From: Crocinitomicaceae bacterium
Lineage (GTDB): Bacteria; Bacteroidota; Bacteroidia; Flavobacteriales_D; Crocinitomicaceae
Assembly (NCBI GenBank): GCA_025210175.1
Contig: JAOASF010000036.1
Location: forward strand, 1 to 60,361
Length of the DNA: 60,361 nt
Direction: 5' to 3'
The notes beneath the pieces were generated by a model. It searched no databases and was not told the DNA's origin. It saw only the letters and a program-made list of their open reading frames with translations. Below are positions 9,139 through 17,620 of the stretch, piece by piece. Position numbers and translations under genes: made by a program. Numbering within the stretch: the first letter of the stretch is position 1; every line of letters begins with the position of its first letter.

Positions 9139-10521
9139 CTACTCTTCGATGATTGTTCCTTCTGTTTCTTTTCCTTGCACTTCTGGCATACTCAAAATGA
9201 AAGATGCCACTTGTTGGGTTTGAATTGGGTTCAATTTCCCAATGTGCTCTGGCATACCGTTAGCTGTACCGTACTTGATAGTTTTGAAAAGGTCTTTCAC
9301 ATCGTAGCCGTAGATCCAATTTTTATCTGTTAGATTCGGACCAATGTTCCCCCCTCCATTTTCGGTATGACAAGAAACACAGTTCGCTTGGAAGACATTT
9401 GCACCAGCTTTTAAATCAGCTGATTCGGTCATGAGTGTGGCAGTGTTTTCATCAACATTCATTGCTTTAGCTTCCAAGTAGGCATCCACTTCCTCTTGTT
9501 TCGCGGCCATGTCTTTTTGATAGGCAGCTTCTTGTAAATCACCGGTTCCAAGGACATGATAATTGAACAAATACACGATGGCGAATAGAATACAGACATA
9601 AAAACCATACAGCCACCAAGGCGGTAAATTGTTATCCAATTCTTGAATCCCATCGTATTCGTGGTCCAACAATATTTTGCTTTCCTCCTCTATCGGAACA
9701 GCGTCCGTCATGGCTTGGTAAAAACGTGCACCCATCGTCGGTTCCTCAATGGTTGCTGGGTCTTCTTTTTGAGGATAAGCCATAAAAAACAGCTGATTGA
9801 ACATCTTTTTCATGTAGAATAACACTCCCAAAAGCACAATATTGAGCGTGAAAAGCATGTACAAATCCGTCTTTTCCACCAACAACCAAGGCTGATCAAT
9901 TAGTGCCTCTGGACCAGAGTTGAGCTCCATCGCATAGGTTTGTCCACTCCACCCAAATACACCAACCAAGAGAATCAAACCAAGAGCATCTCCTGCTTTT
10001 TTCTTCAAGGCATTCAAGAAAGATGGTGTTTTCATCAAAGCAGAAGTACTTTGATTCACCATGAAAATGCTCAACAGTAGAATCGCTGTTAGAAAAACAG
10101 AGGCGTAAAACATCCATAAATTGTCTTTGTAATTAGGAGTTATATTCACGGGTGACAATGATTCCACCTTCGTCTCAACTGGAGGTTGATAATTATCGAC
10201 ATAGGCCAAGATCGCATCCACATGTTCCGGAGTAACATCTTGAGGAGACATCTCCGTTTTGGAAAATTCTTTGACCTCCATGGCCAATTGACTTTTTCCG
10301 GAGGCGATTAAATTTTGGGGATTTTTCACCCAGCTGTATAGGTTTTCCAATTCACCAGCATCCTCCCATTTTTGTCGAACTCCCTTCAGCCATGGTCCCG
10401 TAGAATGCTTGTTGACCAAGTGACAAGTGTTGCATTTAGACTTGAACAAGCCTTCTCCATCCTGTGCCTGCACTCCGTTTACAAAGGCAAGAATGACTGT
10501 TAGTATAGCAAGACGTTTCAT
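9139..10521 (-). CDS. ccoP: cbb3 oxidase subunit CcoP with an extra N-terminal cytochrome c domain
   Basis: 460 residues. A signal peptide (cleavage near GVQAQ) is followed by a cytochrome c domain with heme motif C30-NT-CH34. Three hydrophobic segments follow, and then the canonical CcoP core: the LPPWWLYGFY membrane entry and a C-terminal cytochrome c domain with C381-VS-CH385. Classical CcoP carries two c-hemes after its membrane helix; here one heme domain lies before the membrane part and one after it. The protein passes electrons into the CcoN active site. It overlaps the end of ccoQ by 4 nt. The identity is certain from the core motif and context; the domain order is unusual and is discussed as a finding. 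Confidence 0.92.
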   Translation of the reverse strand: MKRLAILTVILAFVNGVQAQDGEGLFKSKCNTCHLVNKHSTGPWLKGVRQKWEDAGELENLYSWVKNPQNLIASGKSQLAMEVKEFSKTEMSPQDVTPEHVDAILAYVDNYQPPVETKVESLSPVNITPNYKDNLWMFYASVFLTAILLLSIFMVNQSTSALMKTPSFLNALKKKAGDALGLILLVGVFGWSGQTYAMELNSGPEALIDQPWLLVEKTDLYMLFTLNIVLLGVLFYMKKMFNQLFFMAYPQKEDPATIEEPTMGARFYQAMTDAVPIEEESKILLDHEYDGIQELDNNLPPWWLYGFYVCILFAIVYLFNYHVLGTGDLQEAAYQKDMAAKQEEVDAYLEAKAMNVDENTATLMTESADLKAGANVFQANCVSCHTENGGGNIGPNLTDKNWIYGYDVKDLFKTIKYGTANGMPEHIGKLNPIQTQQVASFILSMPEVQGKETEGTIIEE

Positions 10522-10718
10522 TGTTCTGAGTTTTTAGCGTTTGTCAATTCATCGGCCTCGAATGGCAAGTGACCGACTTTTTCAATCTTATTTTTCCCCA
10601 TAGAGAAGGTGAAATACAACACCCCTGCGAAGAAGACCACAAACAAGAGAAGTGAGAATATTGGGTACCATTCTATCCCTTGAATGCTGGACATATTTTG
10701 TGAAACGAATCGTAACAT
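10518..10718 (-). CDS. ccoQ: CcoQ-like small subunit of cbb3 oxidase
   Basis: 66 residues with one transmembrane helix (about residues 17-38) and a charged cytoplasmic tail (MGKNKIEK...). Position between ccoNO and ccoP, length and topology match CcoQ, which stabilises the assembled oxidase in other bacteria. Sequence conservation in this family is low, so the call rests mainly on context. It is separated from ccoNO by 2 nt and overlaps ccoP by 4 nt. Confidence 0.8.
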   Translation of the reverse strand: MLRFVSQNMSSIQGIEWYPIFSLLLFVVFFAGVLYFTFSMGKNKIEKVGHLPFEADELTNAKNSEQ

Positions 10719-10720
10719 GG

Positions 10721-12883
10721 CTATTTCTTTTCTTTTTTAATATCTGTTCCCAAGCGCTGTAAATAGGCAATTAATGCTGTTATTTCCTTGGCTTGTATTT
10801 CTTTGACCAAGGCTTTTTGATCCACATTTTCCAAGACCTCTTTTTCCATATTGGCGACAATGTCTGCAGCAATCTCATAGGCTTGTTTGTCCAAATCGGC
10901 TTTGGCTTTTTGGTCGTAACCATCTGGGTACGGAACCCCTAACTTCTGCATGGCGCGGATTTTCTTTTCAAGCAGACTCACATCCAAATCGTCCTCTCGA
11001 AGCCAAGTGTAAGCTGGCATAATCGAACCTGTAGAAACATCCTTCGGTCGAATCATGTGTTCGTAATGCCACTTATTATTTCGCACTCCTCCCTCACGCG
11101 CCAGGTCAGGTCCCGTTCGTTTGGAACCCCATTGGAACGGGTGATCGTATACAAACTCCCCTGCTTTTGAATACTCTCCATAGCGAACCGTTTCGAAACG
11201 CAAAGGGCGAATCATCTGCGAGTGACAGTTGTAACAACCTTCGCGGATGTATATATCACGCCCTTCTAGTTCCAGTGGTGTATAGGGTTGGACGGAGGAT
11301 ATCGTTTTGATATTACTTTTCACGAGCATGGTTGGTATGATTTCGACAATACCACCGATGGCTACAGCAATGATGGATAGGATCATGAACTGTACCGGAC
11401 GTCTTTCCAAAAGTCTATGAAAACCTTCTCCTTTGTGCGCTTTCACTTGTACCAATGCCGGAGCTTGAGCTGGCTCATTGTCTTGGAAAGCACCTCTGCG
11501 AGATGTTTTCACCAAGTTGTAGAACATCATCACTGCCCCTGACAAGAACAACAATCCTCCCAAAGAACGAAGCAAGAAGAAAGGTCTTAGAGCCGTTACC
11601 GTATCCAAGAAATCCGTATTAACAAGCGTTCCATCTGGGTTGAAATCTTGCCACATCAAACCTTGCATGAAACCTGCGATATACATGGGAATCGCATAAA
11701 GAATAATCCCCAAAGTCGCAATCCAGAAGTGTTGATTGGCCATCTTTTTGGAGTATAATTCGGTGCGGAACATCTTTGGAAACAACCAGTACAATAAACC
11801 GAAAGTCATCATACCATTCCACCCTAAACCTCCTACATGGACGTGGGCAATGGTCCAATCAGTGAAGTGAGAAATCATGTTCACATTTTTCAAAGACAGC
11901 ATCGGACCTTCGAATGTTGCCATACCGTAACAGGTTAGGGCTACGACCATGAACTTCAACATTACGTCGTCCCGAACGCGATCCCAAGCACCACGTAACG
12001 TCAGCAAACCATTCAGCATTCCTCCCCAAGATGGAGCGATGAGCATCACAGAGAAAACAACCCCTAAACTCTGCGCCCAGTCAGGCAAAGAAGAATACAA
12101 CAAATGGTGAGGTCCAGCCCAGATGTAAATGAAAATCAATGCCCAGAAGTGAATGATGGAAAGGCGATAAGAATACACGGGACGCTGTGCTGCCTTTGGA
12201 ACGAAATAGTACATCAATCCCAAATAGGGCGTCGTCAAGAAAAAGGCAACAGCATTGTGGCCGTACCACCATTGAACCAAGGCATCTTGCACACCAGCGT
12301 ACCAAGAGTAGCTTTTAAAGAAGGAAACCGGAAGCTCGAATGAATTGAAAATATGTAGAATGGCTACCGTTACGAAGGTGGCAATATAGAACCAGATTGC
12401 TACGTATAAATGCTGAACTCGGCGCTTCAAAATCGTAGCGAACATGTTCCATCCAAAGACTACCCACATAATGGCAATAAGAATATCAATCCACCATTCT
12501 AGCTCTGCATATTCCTTAGAAGTGGTAATACCAAATGGCAGTGTCAAAACAGCACAAACAATAATAAACTGCCATCCCCAAAAGTTGATATTGCTGAGTT
12601 TATCACTCCACATTCTCGATTTGAGAAGTCGCTGTAAGGAATAGTAAACTCCCATGAATTTTCCATTTCCAACAAATGCAAAAATCACTGCGTTAGTGTG
12701 CAGTGGACGAATGCGTCCAAAGGACAAGAAAGAAAATCCCAAGTAGTCGTTAAAAAATTCGGGGAAAGCCAATTGCAGTGCAGCAATCAGTCCTACCAAC
12801 ATCCCCGTAATCCCCCAAATAATGGTGGCGTAGGCAAAGCGCTTTACAATCTTGTTGTCGTAGCTAAATTGTTCCATTTCCAT
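10721..12883 (-). CDS. ccoNO: cbb3 cytochrome oxidase, fused CcoN-CcoO catalytic subunit
   Basis: 720 residues. Residues about 1-475 are CcoN, the heme-copper core with many membrane helices and conserved blocks such as WWYGHNAVAFF, WAGPHHLLYSS and DWTIAHVHVGG, which hold the heme and CuB histidines. Residues about 485-720 are CcoO: one membrane anchor and a mono-heme cytochrome c domain with C550-YN-CH554 followed by SQMIRP. CcoN and CcoO are separate genes in proteobacteria; the fusion is common in Bacteroidota. The enzyme reduces O2 at low oxygen tension and pumps protons. It follows ccoS by 2 nt. An alternative in-frame ATG lies two codons downstream. Confidence 0.96.
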   Translation of the reverse strand: MEMEQFSYDNKIVKRFAYATIIWGITGMLVGLIAALQLAFPEFFNDYLGFSFLSFGRIRPLHTNAVIFAFVGNGKFMGVYYSLQRLLKSRMWSDKLSNINFWGWQFIIVCAVLTLPFGITTSKEYAELEWWIDILIAIMWVVFGWNMFATILKRRVQHLYVAIWFYIATFVTVAILHIFNSFELPVSFFKSYSWYAGVQDALVQWWYGHNAVAFFLTTPYLGLMYYFVPKAAQRPVYSYRLSIIHFWALIFIYIWAGPHHLLYSSLPDWAQSLGVVFSVMLIAPSWGGMLNGLLTLRGAWDRVRDDVMLKFMVVALTCYGMATFEGPMLSLKNVNMISHFTDWTIAHVHVGGLGWNGMMTFGLLYWLFPKMFRTELYSKKMANQHFWIATLGIILYAIPMYIAGFMQGLMWQDFNPDGTLVNTDFLDTVTALRPFFLLRSLGGLLFLSGAVMMFYNLVKTSRRGAFQDNEPAQAPALVQVKAHKGEGFHRLLERRPVQFMILSIIAVAIGGIVEIIPTMLVKSNIKTISSVQPYTPLELEGRDIYIREGCYNCHSQMIRPLRFETVRYGEYSKAGEFVYDHPFQWGSKRTGPDLAREGGVRNNKWHYEHMIRPKDVSTGSIMPAYTWLREDDLDVSLLEKKIRAMQKLGVPYPDGYDQKAKADLDKQAYEIAADIVANMEKEVLENVDQKALVKEIQAKEITALIAYLQRLGTDIKKEKK

Positions 12884-12885
12884 GA

Positions 12886-13047
12886 TTAACCTTTTTTTGA
12901 ATCTGTTTTTTCGTCGTCGAACAACATGCGAATCGAGGGTGTGTAGTCGTCATCGAACTGATTGTTCTTGGTTGCCCAGAAAAAACTTCCCAGGAAAAAG
13001 AGCGCAATCAGCAAACTCACAACCAGCATTAAATAGATTATTCCCAT
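12886..13047 (-). CDS. ccoS: CcoS, cbb3 oxidase assembly protein
   Basis: A 53-residue protein when started at the ATG at 13047 (MGIIYLML...). A longer reading with a TTG start at 13071 is less likely, since known CcoS proteins begin directly at the membrane helix. One helix is followed by the family signature W-A...NNQFDD-YTPSIRMLFDD. CcoS is needed for cofactor insertion into the cbb3 oxidase. It is the first gene of the oxidase operon, and an FNR-type palindrome lies 57 nt upstream of the chosen start. Confidence 0.9.
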   Translation of the reverse strand: MGIIYLMLVVSLLIALFFLGSFFWATKNNQFDDDYTPSIRMLFDDEKTDSKKG

Positions 13048-13103
13048 GATCCAAAGGTCAGCAGGATGCAAGGCAGAAACTATGAGTTGTAAAAGGTGAA
13101 AAA

Positions 13104-13117
13104 CTGATTTAGATCAG
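13104..13117 (-). promoter_or_regulatory. FNR/Crp-type palindrome upstream of ccoS
   Basis: CTGAT-TTAG-ATCAG, a perfect palindrome matching the FNR/FixK consensus TTGAT-N4-ATCAA at 8 of 10 positions, with flanks AAA and GTTT shared with the hemN/fnr site. On the minus strand a -7-like box (TAGTTTCT, 13082-13075) starts 28.5 nt from the palindrome centre, close to the 29.5 nt seen at hemN. It should drive ccoS-NO-Q-P-G-H. Confidence 0.75.
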
Positions 13118-13133
13118 GTTTTTGAAAACCGGC

Positions 13134-15470
13134 TTATTTCAAACGTTTGGGGAGAAATAGTTGAAAGAAAAGGGTGCTGATTAAGACAATGGTCAATGAG
13201 CTCAAAGGCATGAGTATCGCCGCGAACAAGGGGGTCAGATATCCCGAAATCGCCACGATTAAACCAAGGGTGTTATAAGTGATTGAAAATCCAAAACACC
13301 AATAAAGCATGCGTTTGGCATATGCAGAAAGTCCGAAAAATTGATTCAGATGTACGAGCTGATCGGCTTGTAGGATACCTTTAGAAGAAGGAGTGAATCG
13401 AAATTCGTCCTCCGAAATGGCAATCCCAACATTTGCTTGGTTCAAAGCGCCGATATCGTTTAAACCATCCCCTATCATCAAAACCTTTTGGTCTTTGGCC
13501 TGTAATTGATCGATATAGTTTTTATTATCCGTTGTATTTTTCTCAAAATGGATTTGTGTCCCTATTGGTACAAGCTCCTGTAAAGCTTCTAAATCTCGAT
13601 TGGTATCACCCGACAAAATATGGAGTTCGTAGTTCTTCAATTTCTTCAAACCATCTTTCAAACCCGAACGAAATACCGAATGAAAAACAAAAAGACCAAG
13701 ACTCTTCCCTTCTACTCCAAAATGCAGCCCGCTTTCTCCTTTTTCCCCGCAGACAAACGATTTCGAACCGAGCTTCCAAGTTTTTCCATCCGCTTCGCAA
13801 GAAACACCTTGTCCACTTTGTTCTTTGAAATCATCTGCAAGACTGTCGTCTAAATCCGAATTCTTGAAATACTGCCTCCAGGCTATTTTGGCATACGGGT
13901 GACTACTATTCAAAAGCAAATAAGCAAGAATTCCCTCCTCCTTTTCGGACCAACTTTCTCCAACCCAATCCACTTGTGCATCCAATTGAGTTAAGGTTCC
14001 GGTTTTATCAAATACAATATGTTGGATGTCTTGTAGCTCCTCAACCACCAAACTATTTCTCAGAAAAAGTCCTTTTCTTCCCATCCTGGTCATGGCATTT
14101 CCTAGCACAAATGGTCGACTCAAGGCCAATGCACATGGACAAGCCACAATTAATACGGAAACGACCGTGCTCAGCGCTTTACTTATATCCATGATGGTCC
14201 AAGCAATTCCCGTCGCGAGTGAAATGACGAGTACGGCCAAAGTGAAATAGATCGCCAGTTGATCAGAAGGCTTCCCGTCTTTCTCCGTTTGTTTCCAGAG
14301 GTTTACCAACTGACTTCTTTCGGTTCTCTTCAAGCACTTCATTTTCACCTCAGAACCTACCAATTTCCCTCCAGCGTATAGCAGATCTCCACGTTTCTTA
14401 GTAGTCCATTCAGATTCTCCTGTAATGAATGAGTAGTCGAATTGAGCTTCTTCGTCCAATAATTCCGCATCACAAGGCAAGATTTCCTCATTTCTAAGCA
14501 CTAAGGTGTCCCCTTCATTTAGTTCCTCCAAGGTCACCAAAATACGTTCGCCCTTCTCCCATTTGTACACGGCCACCGGAAAGAAGTTTGAATAATCTCT
14601 TTCAAAATTTAAGGACGCATACGATCTATTTTGAAACCATTTTCCAATCAATAAAAAGAAGATAAAACCAGCAAACGAGTCGAGATAGCCGGGACCTTCA
14701 CCCTGTATGACCGAAAGCAAACTTTTACCGTAAAGCGCCAGAATTCCAATAGAAATGGGAACATCTAAATTGACACTTTTGTGCTGTACCGCTTTCCAAC
14801 CGCTCTTCAAATAATCTTGTGCCGAAAAGAAGAAAACGGGAAGAGAAACAAGCAGGCTCAACATCGTTGTAAACCATCTGATTTCTGGATTATCGGATTC
14901 AATTCCCAAGTAGTCGGGAACGGACCACAGCATAATGCTTCCAAAGGCGAATCCTGCGATACCTATTTGATAGATAAACCTTTTTTTCTCCTGTTTATTT
15001 TGTTCCTTTTTGCTTCCAAAGTGAGGAACATAACCAATGCTCTGCAGGAGTTCAGCAAGCTTCGAAAAACACAGTTCATTTGAATTGAAGCGAATGGTGG
15101 CTTCCTTTCGTAAAAAATGAACCTGACAACTCAAAATTGCCGAATTGATTTTGTTCAGGTTCTCCAATAAATAAACGCAAGAAGAACAATGTATGCTTGG
15201 AAGAGAAATGGTCACTTGTACGATGTCGCCTTCCCTAAACTGAACAATTTTCTCTTGAAATTGAGCCAATTCGAGAAAGTCGAATTTCCCTTTAAAAGCC
15301 TCTTTTGGTCGCTGACCTGCCTCCTTTTCTAAATCATAGAAAGCCGATAAATCATTATCCTTCAACAAGGTATAAACCGAAGCACATCCTTTGCAACAAA
15401 AGGAATGACCATCGGATTCAATTATCTTTCCCTCTAATGGTTCAGAACAATGATAACAGGCTTCTTCCAT
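13134..15470 (-). CDS. ccoI: Copper-transporting P1B-type ATPase CcoI/FixI
   Basis: 778 residues. The N terminus has a Cys-rich metal-binding domain (C5, C8 and CCKGC near residue 25), then a heavy-metal-associated domain with C95-SS-C98. A P-type ATPase core follows, with the membrane CPC motif (IVACPCALALS), the phosphorylation motif DKTGT and the hinge GDGLNDIGAL. This is the layout of CcoI/FixI (CopA2), which exports copper to the periplasmic side for cbb3 assembly and is distinct from detoxifying CopA. Its ATG overlaps the hemN stop codon (TAATG), so the two are translationally coupled and share the hemN promoter. Confidence 0.93.
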   Translation of the reverse strand: MEEACYHCSEPLEGKIIESDGHSFCCKGCASVYTLLKDNDLSAFYDLEKEAGQRPKEAFKGKFDFLELAQFQEKIVQFREGDIVQVTISLPSIHCSSCVYLLENLNKINSAILSCQVHFLRKEATIRFNSNELCFSKLAELLQSIGYVPHFGSKKEQNKQEKKRFIYQIGIAGFAFGSIMLWSVPDYLGIESDNPEIRWFTTMLSLLVSLPVFFFSAQDYLKSGWKAVQHKSVNLDVPISIGILALYGKSLLSVIQGEGPGYLDSFAGFIFFLLIGKWFQNRSYASLNFERDYSNFFPVAVYKWEKGERILVTLEELNEGDTLVLRNEEILPCDAELLDEEAQFDYSFITGESEWTTKKRGDLLYAGGKLVGSEVKMKCLKRTERSQLVNLWKQTEKDGKPSDQLAIYFTLAVLVISLATGIAWTIMDISKALSTVVSVLIVACPCALALSRPFVLGNAMTRMGRKGLFLRNSLVVEELQDIQHIVFDKTGTLTQLDAQVDWVGESWSEKEEGILAYLLLNSSHPYAKIAWRQYFKNSDLDDSLADDFKEQSGQGVSCEADGKTWKLGSKSFVCGEKGESGLHFGVEGKSLGLFVFHSVFRSGLKDGLKKLKNYELHILSGDTNRDLEALQELVPIGTQIHFEKNTTDNKNYIDQLQAKDQKVLMIGDGLNDIGALNQANVGIAISEDEFRFTPSSKGILQADQLVHLNQFFGLSAYAKRMLYWCFGFSITYNTLGLIVAISGYLTPLFAAILMPLSSLTIVLISTLFFQLFLPKRLK

Positions 15471-16822
15471 TAAATCGTTTTTGAAAAGCGCGGTATATCA
15501 TCAAATATTTCCATTAAGTATGGATCGAAAACCATGGCAATGTTTCGCACGAAAGGTAAACCCGTTTCTGTTACTCGAATCTTTTTCCCGACCAATTCCA
15601 TTAAACCATCTCCCAAAAGTCCTATTGATCTCTCTTCAAACTTTGGATAAAGTTCCATCAATTCGTCTGGAATCGTTCCTTCAAAATGACACATGATGTC
15701 CATGATTAATTTACGAGTCGCTAGTTCTTGGGAAGTCAACAAATGTCCATTATAGGTTGGGAATTCATTCGAAATGATTTTCTCTTGATAGGCTTCTAAG
15801 TTCTTCTCATTTTGATGATAGGCCGATCCCATATCGGAAATCGCTGACATTCCTAATCCAATTAATCCAGCCGTATCCTGAGTGGTATATCCCATGAAAT
15901 TTCGGTGCAACTTTTTGGCTTTAAAAGCCAGGGCAAGTTTATCAGTAGGCAGCGCAAAATGGTCCATTCCTGTTTCAATATAACCTACATGCAAGAGCCT
16001 CTCTTTTGCCTCTTCGTACATTCTTCGCTTAAGGTTTGCGGAGGGCAAATCAGCCTCGTCGTAGCCTCTTTGACCAGTCCCCATCACCCAAGGACCATGC
16101 GCATAACTGTATAGAGCAATGCGTTCCGGCTTCAGAGTCAAGGTCTTATCAATGGTATCGTGAATGTCGTCTAACGTTTGAAAAGGGAGACCATACACCA
16201 AATCATGACTAATTGAGGTATATCCAAAACGACGAGCAGCATTGTGAACCTTTTGAACGGTACTGAATGGTTGTTTTCTGTTGATCGCCTTTTGAACCGA
16301 TGGACTGTAGGATTGAATTCCCAAGCTCATTCTTCTAAATCCTAAATTATAGAGCATTCGAAGGTGTTCATCACTTGTATTGTTCGGATGGCCTTCAAAA
16401 CTCAACTCACAAGAATCCGTTCGATCCCTCAAAAGATCACTTAAAAAGGTTGCCAACAAAGTAGGATCAAAAAAAGTAGGCGTCCCTCCACCAAGGTGTA
16501 ATTCAGCGATACGAAGTTCATTATCAAACAATTGCTGGTACTGCTTCCATTCCATTCTCAATGTTTCCAAATATGGAAGTTCAACCGCATGGTTCTTTGT
16601 GATGCGTTTGTGACAACCACAAAAAGTGCAGAGAAACTCACAAAAGGGCAAATGGATGTATACAGAAACCCGCTTATCGCTTGAAAGTGTCTCCTGCATT
16701 CGATCGAAATACTCTTCTTGTGTAAAATTTGAAAATTTCCAATGAGGTACCGCTGGGTAAGAGGTATAGCGCGGCCCTGGAATATTGTATTTATGGAGTA
16801 AAGAATGTGTGTAAACGTTCAT
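15470..16822 (-). CDS. hemN: Oxygen-independent coproporphyrinogen III dehydrogenase (HemN)
   Basis: 450 residues, the usual length. A radical-SAM cluster motif C61-x3-C65-x2-C68-x-C70 (CEFLCTFCGC) has the extra fourth cysteine typical of true HemN as opposed to HemW. The N-terminal YNIPGPRYTSYP block and the GGGTPTF block are also typical. The enzyme converts coproporphyrinogen III to protoporphyrinogen IX without O2, supplying heme under oxygen limitation. It is the first gene of the hemN-ccoI operon. Its promoter combines an FNR-type site with a -7 box whose predicted start site nearly coincides with the ATG. Confidence 0.95.
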   Translation of the reverse strand: MNVYTHSLLHKYNIPGPRYTSYPAVPHWKFSNFTQEEYFDRMQETLSSDKRVSVYIHLPFCEFLCTFCGCHKRITKNHAVELPYLETLRMEWKQYQQLFDNELRIAELHLGGGTPTFFDPTLLATFLSDLLRDRTDSCELSFEGHPNNTSDEHLRMLYNLGFRRMSLGIQSYSPSVQKAINRKQPFSTVQKVHNAARRFGYTSISHDLVYGLPFQTLDDIHDTIDKTLTLKPERIALYSYAHGPWVMGTGQRGYDEADLPSANLKRRMYEEAKERLLHVGYIETGMDHFALPTDKLALAFKAKKLHRNFMGYTTQDTAGLIGLGMSAISDMGSAYHQNEKNLEAYQEKIISNEFPTYNGHLLTSQELATRKLIMDIMCHFEGTIPDELMELYPKFEERSIGLLGDGLMELVGKKIRVTETGLPFVRNIAMVFDPYLMEIFDDIPRFSKTI

Positions 16823-16826
16823 CTTT

Positions 16827-16834
16827 CAAAACTA
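16827..16834 (-). promoter_or_regulatory. hemN promoter -7 box, near-leaderless
   Basis: On the minus strand TAGTTTTG (16834 to 16827) matches the Bacteroidota -7 consensus TAnnTTTG exactly and ends 4 nt before the hemN ATG at 16822. The FNR-type palindrome centre is 29.5 nt upstream of the box, about -40 from the expected start site. Confidence 0.75.
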
Positions 16835-16856
16835 ATCCCTTGGGAATAGGTAAAAA

Positions 16857-16870
16857 ATGATGTAAATCAG
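16857..16870. promoter_or_regulatory. FNR/Crp-type palindrome between hemN and the fnr-like gene
   Basis: TGAT-GTAA-ATCA (16858-16869), with the flank AAAA on the left and GGTTT on the right. It lies between divergent genes and can serve hemN (about -40) and the regulator gene itself (about -44). The right flank GGTTT is shared with the ccoS and PaaC-like sites. Confidence 0.8.
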
Positions 16871-16894
16871 GTTTTATACTAAGATTCATTTATG

Positions 16895-16902
16895 TAAATT
16901 TG
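16895..16902 (+). promoter_or_regulatory. -7 box of the fnr-like gene
   Basis: TAAATTTG, an exact match to TAnnTTTG, 28 nt before the ATG at 16931 and 31.5 nt downstream of the palindrome centre. It predicts a short 5' UTR and autoregulation. Confidence 0.7.
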
Positions 16903-16930
16903 AGAATCGATTGGAAGAAATTTAAACATT

Positions 16931-17620
16931 ATGGGAAACATCAATCCTCGTTCCCTGGCTTGCACCACCTGTGACACCAAAGTAACTTCCCTCGTCAACA
17001 ATTTAAGCCCTGAAGAAACCGAAAAGTTCAGTTCGGCCAAAACATGTAATTATTACAAAAAGCAACAAGGCGTGTTTTTAGAAGGCGCCTTTCCTAGAGG
17101 AGTTTTTTGTATTCACGACGGCAAGGTTAAAGTGTTCAGAAGAGGCGAAATGGGAAAGGAACAAATCATTCACATTGCCACTCGTGGTGAAATTTTAGGT
17201 TACCGTGCCTTGTTTGGAGATGAGCCATATAACGTTAGTGCCGAAACTTTAGAAGAATCACATATCTGCTACGTACCACGTGAAGATTTTTTAGACATGC
17301 TTGACCACAACATGACCCTGCGTCACGCCATCATGAAGGAGCTGTCAAAAGAACTTAGTTTGCGCACAACGATGATTACCAACATGGCACAAAAAAGTGT
17401 TCGAGAACGATTGGCATTTAGTCTGGTGTTTTTGCAAAACATTTATGAAAACGAACCGATTAAATTGAGCCGTGAAGACATGGCCAATTTTGTTGGAACG
17501 GCTACAGAAACCTTGATTCGATTGATAACAGAGTTCAAGGAGGACGGGTACATCGAATCACAAGGAAGAAAAATCCAAGTAATCAATAAAGAAGGATTGA
17601 TTCGACTAGCCGGCAAGTAA
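16931..17620 (+). CDS. Crp/Fnr-family transcription regulator
   Basis: 229 residues: cyclic-nucleotide-binding-like beta-roll (about 25-145), a long dimer helix, and a C-terminal winged helix (about 160-225) with recognition helix TATETLIRLITEFK. The E-x3-R arrangement (E-T-L-I-R) is the kind that reads TGA/TCA half-sites. Cysteines occur at C11, C14 and C43, and the N-terminal CTTC pair resembles the cysteine-rich N terminus of FNR. The full four-cysteine FNR pattern is not clear, so an Fe-S oxygen sensor is possible but unproven. Its position opposite hemN, with matching palindromes at hemN, ccoS and its own promoter, makes it the likely regulator of the island. The 3' end overlaps the convergent PaaC-like gene by 15 nt. 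Confidence 0.9.
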   Translation: MGNINPRSLACTTCDTKVTSLVNNLSPEETEKFSSAKTCNYYKKQQGVFLEGAFPRGVFCIHDGKVKVFRRGEMGKEQIIHIATRGEILGYRALFGDEPYNVSAETLEESHICYVPREDFLDMLDHNMTLRHAIMKELSKELSLRTTMITNMAQKSVRERLAFSLVFLQNIYENEPIKLSREDMANFVGTATETLIRLITEFKEDGYIESQGRKIQVINKEGLIRLAGK

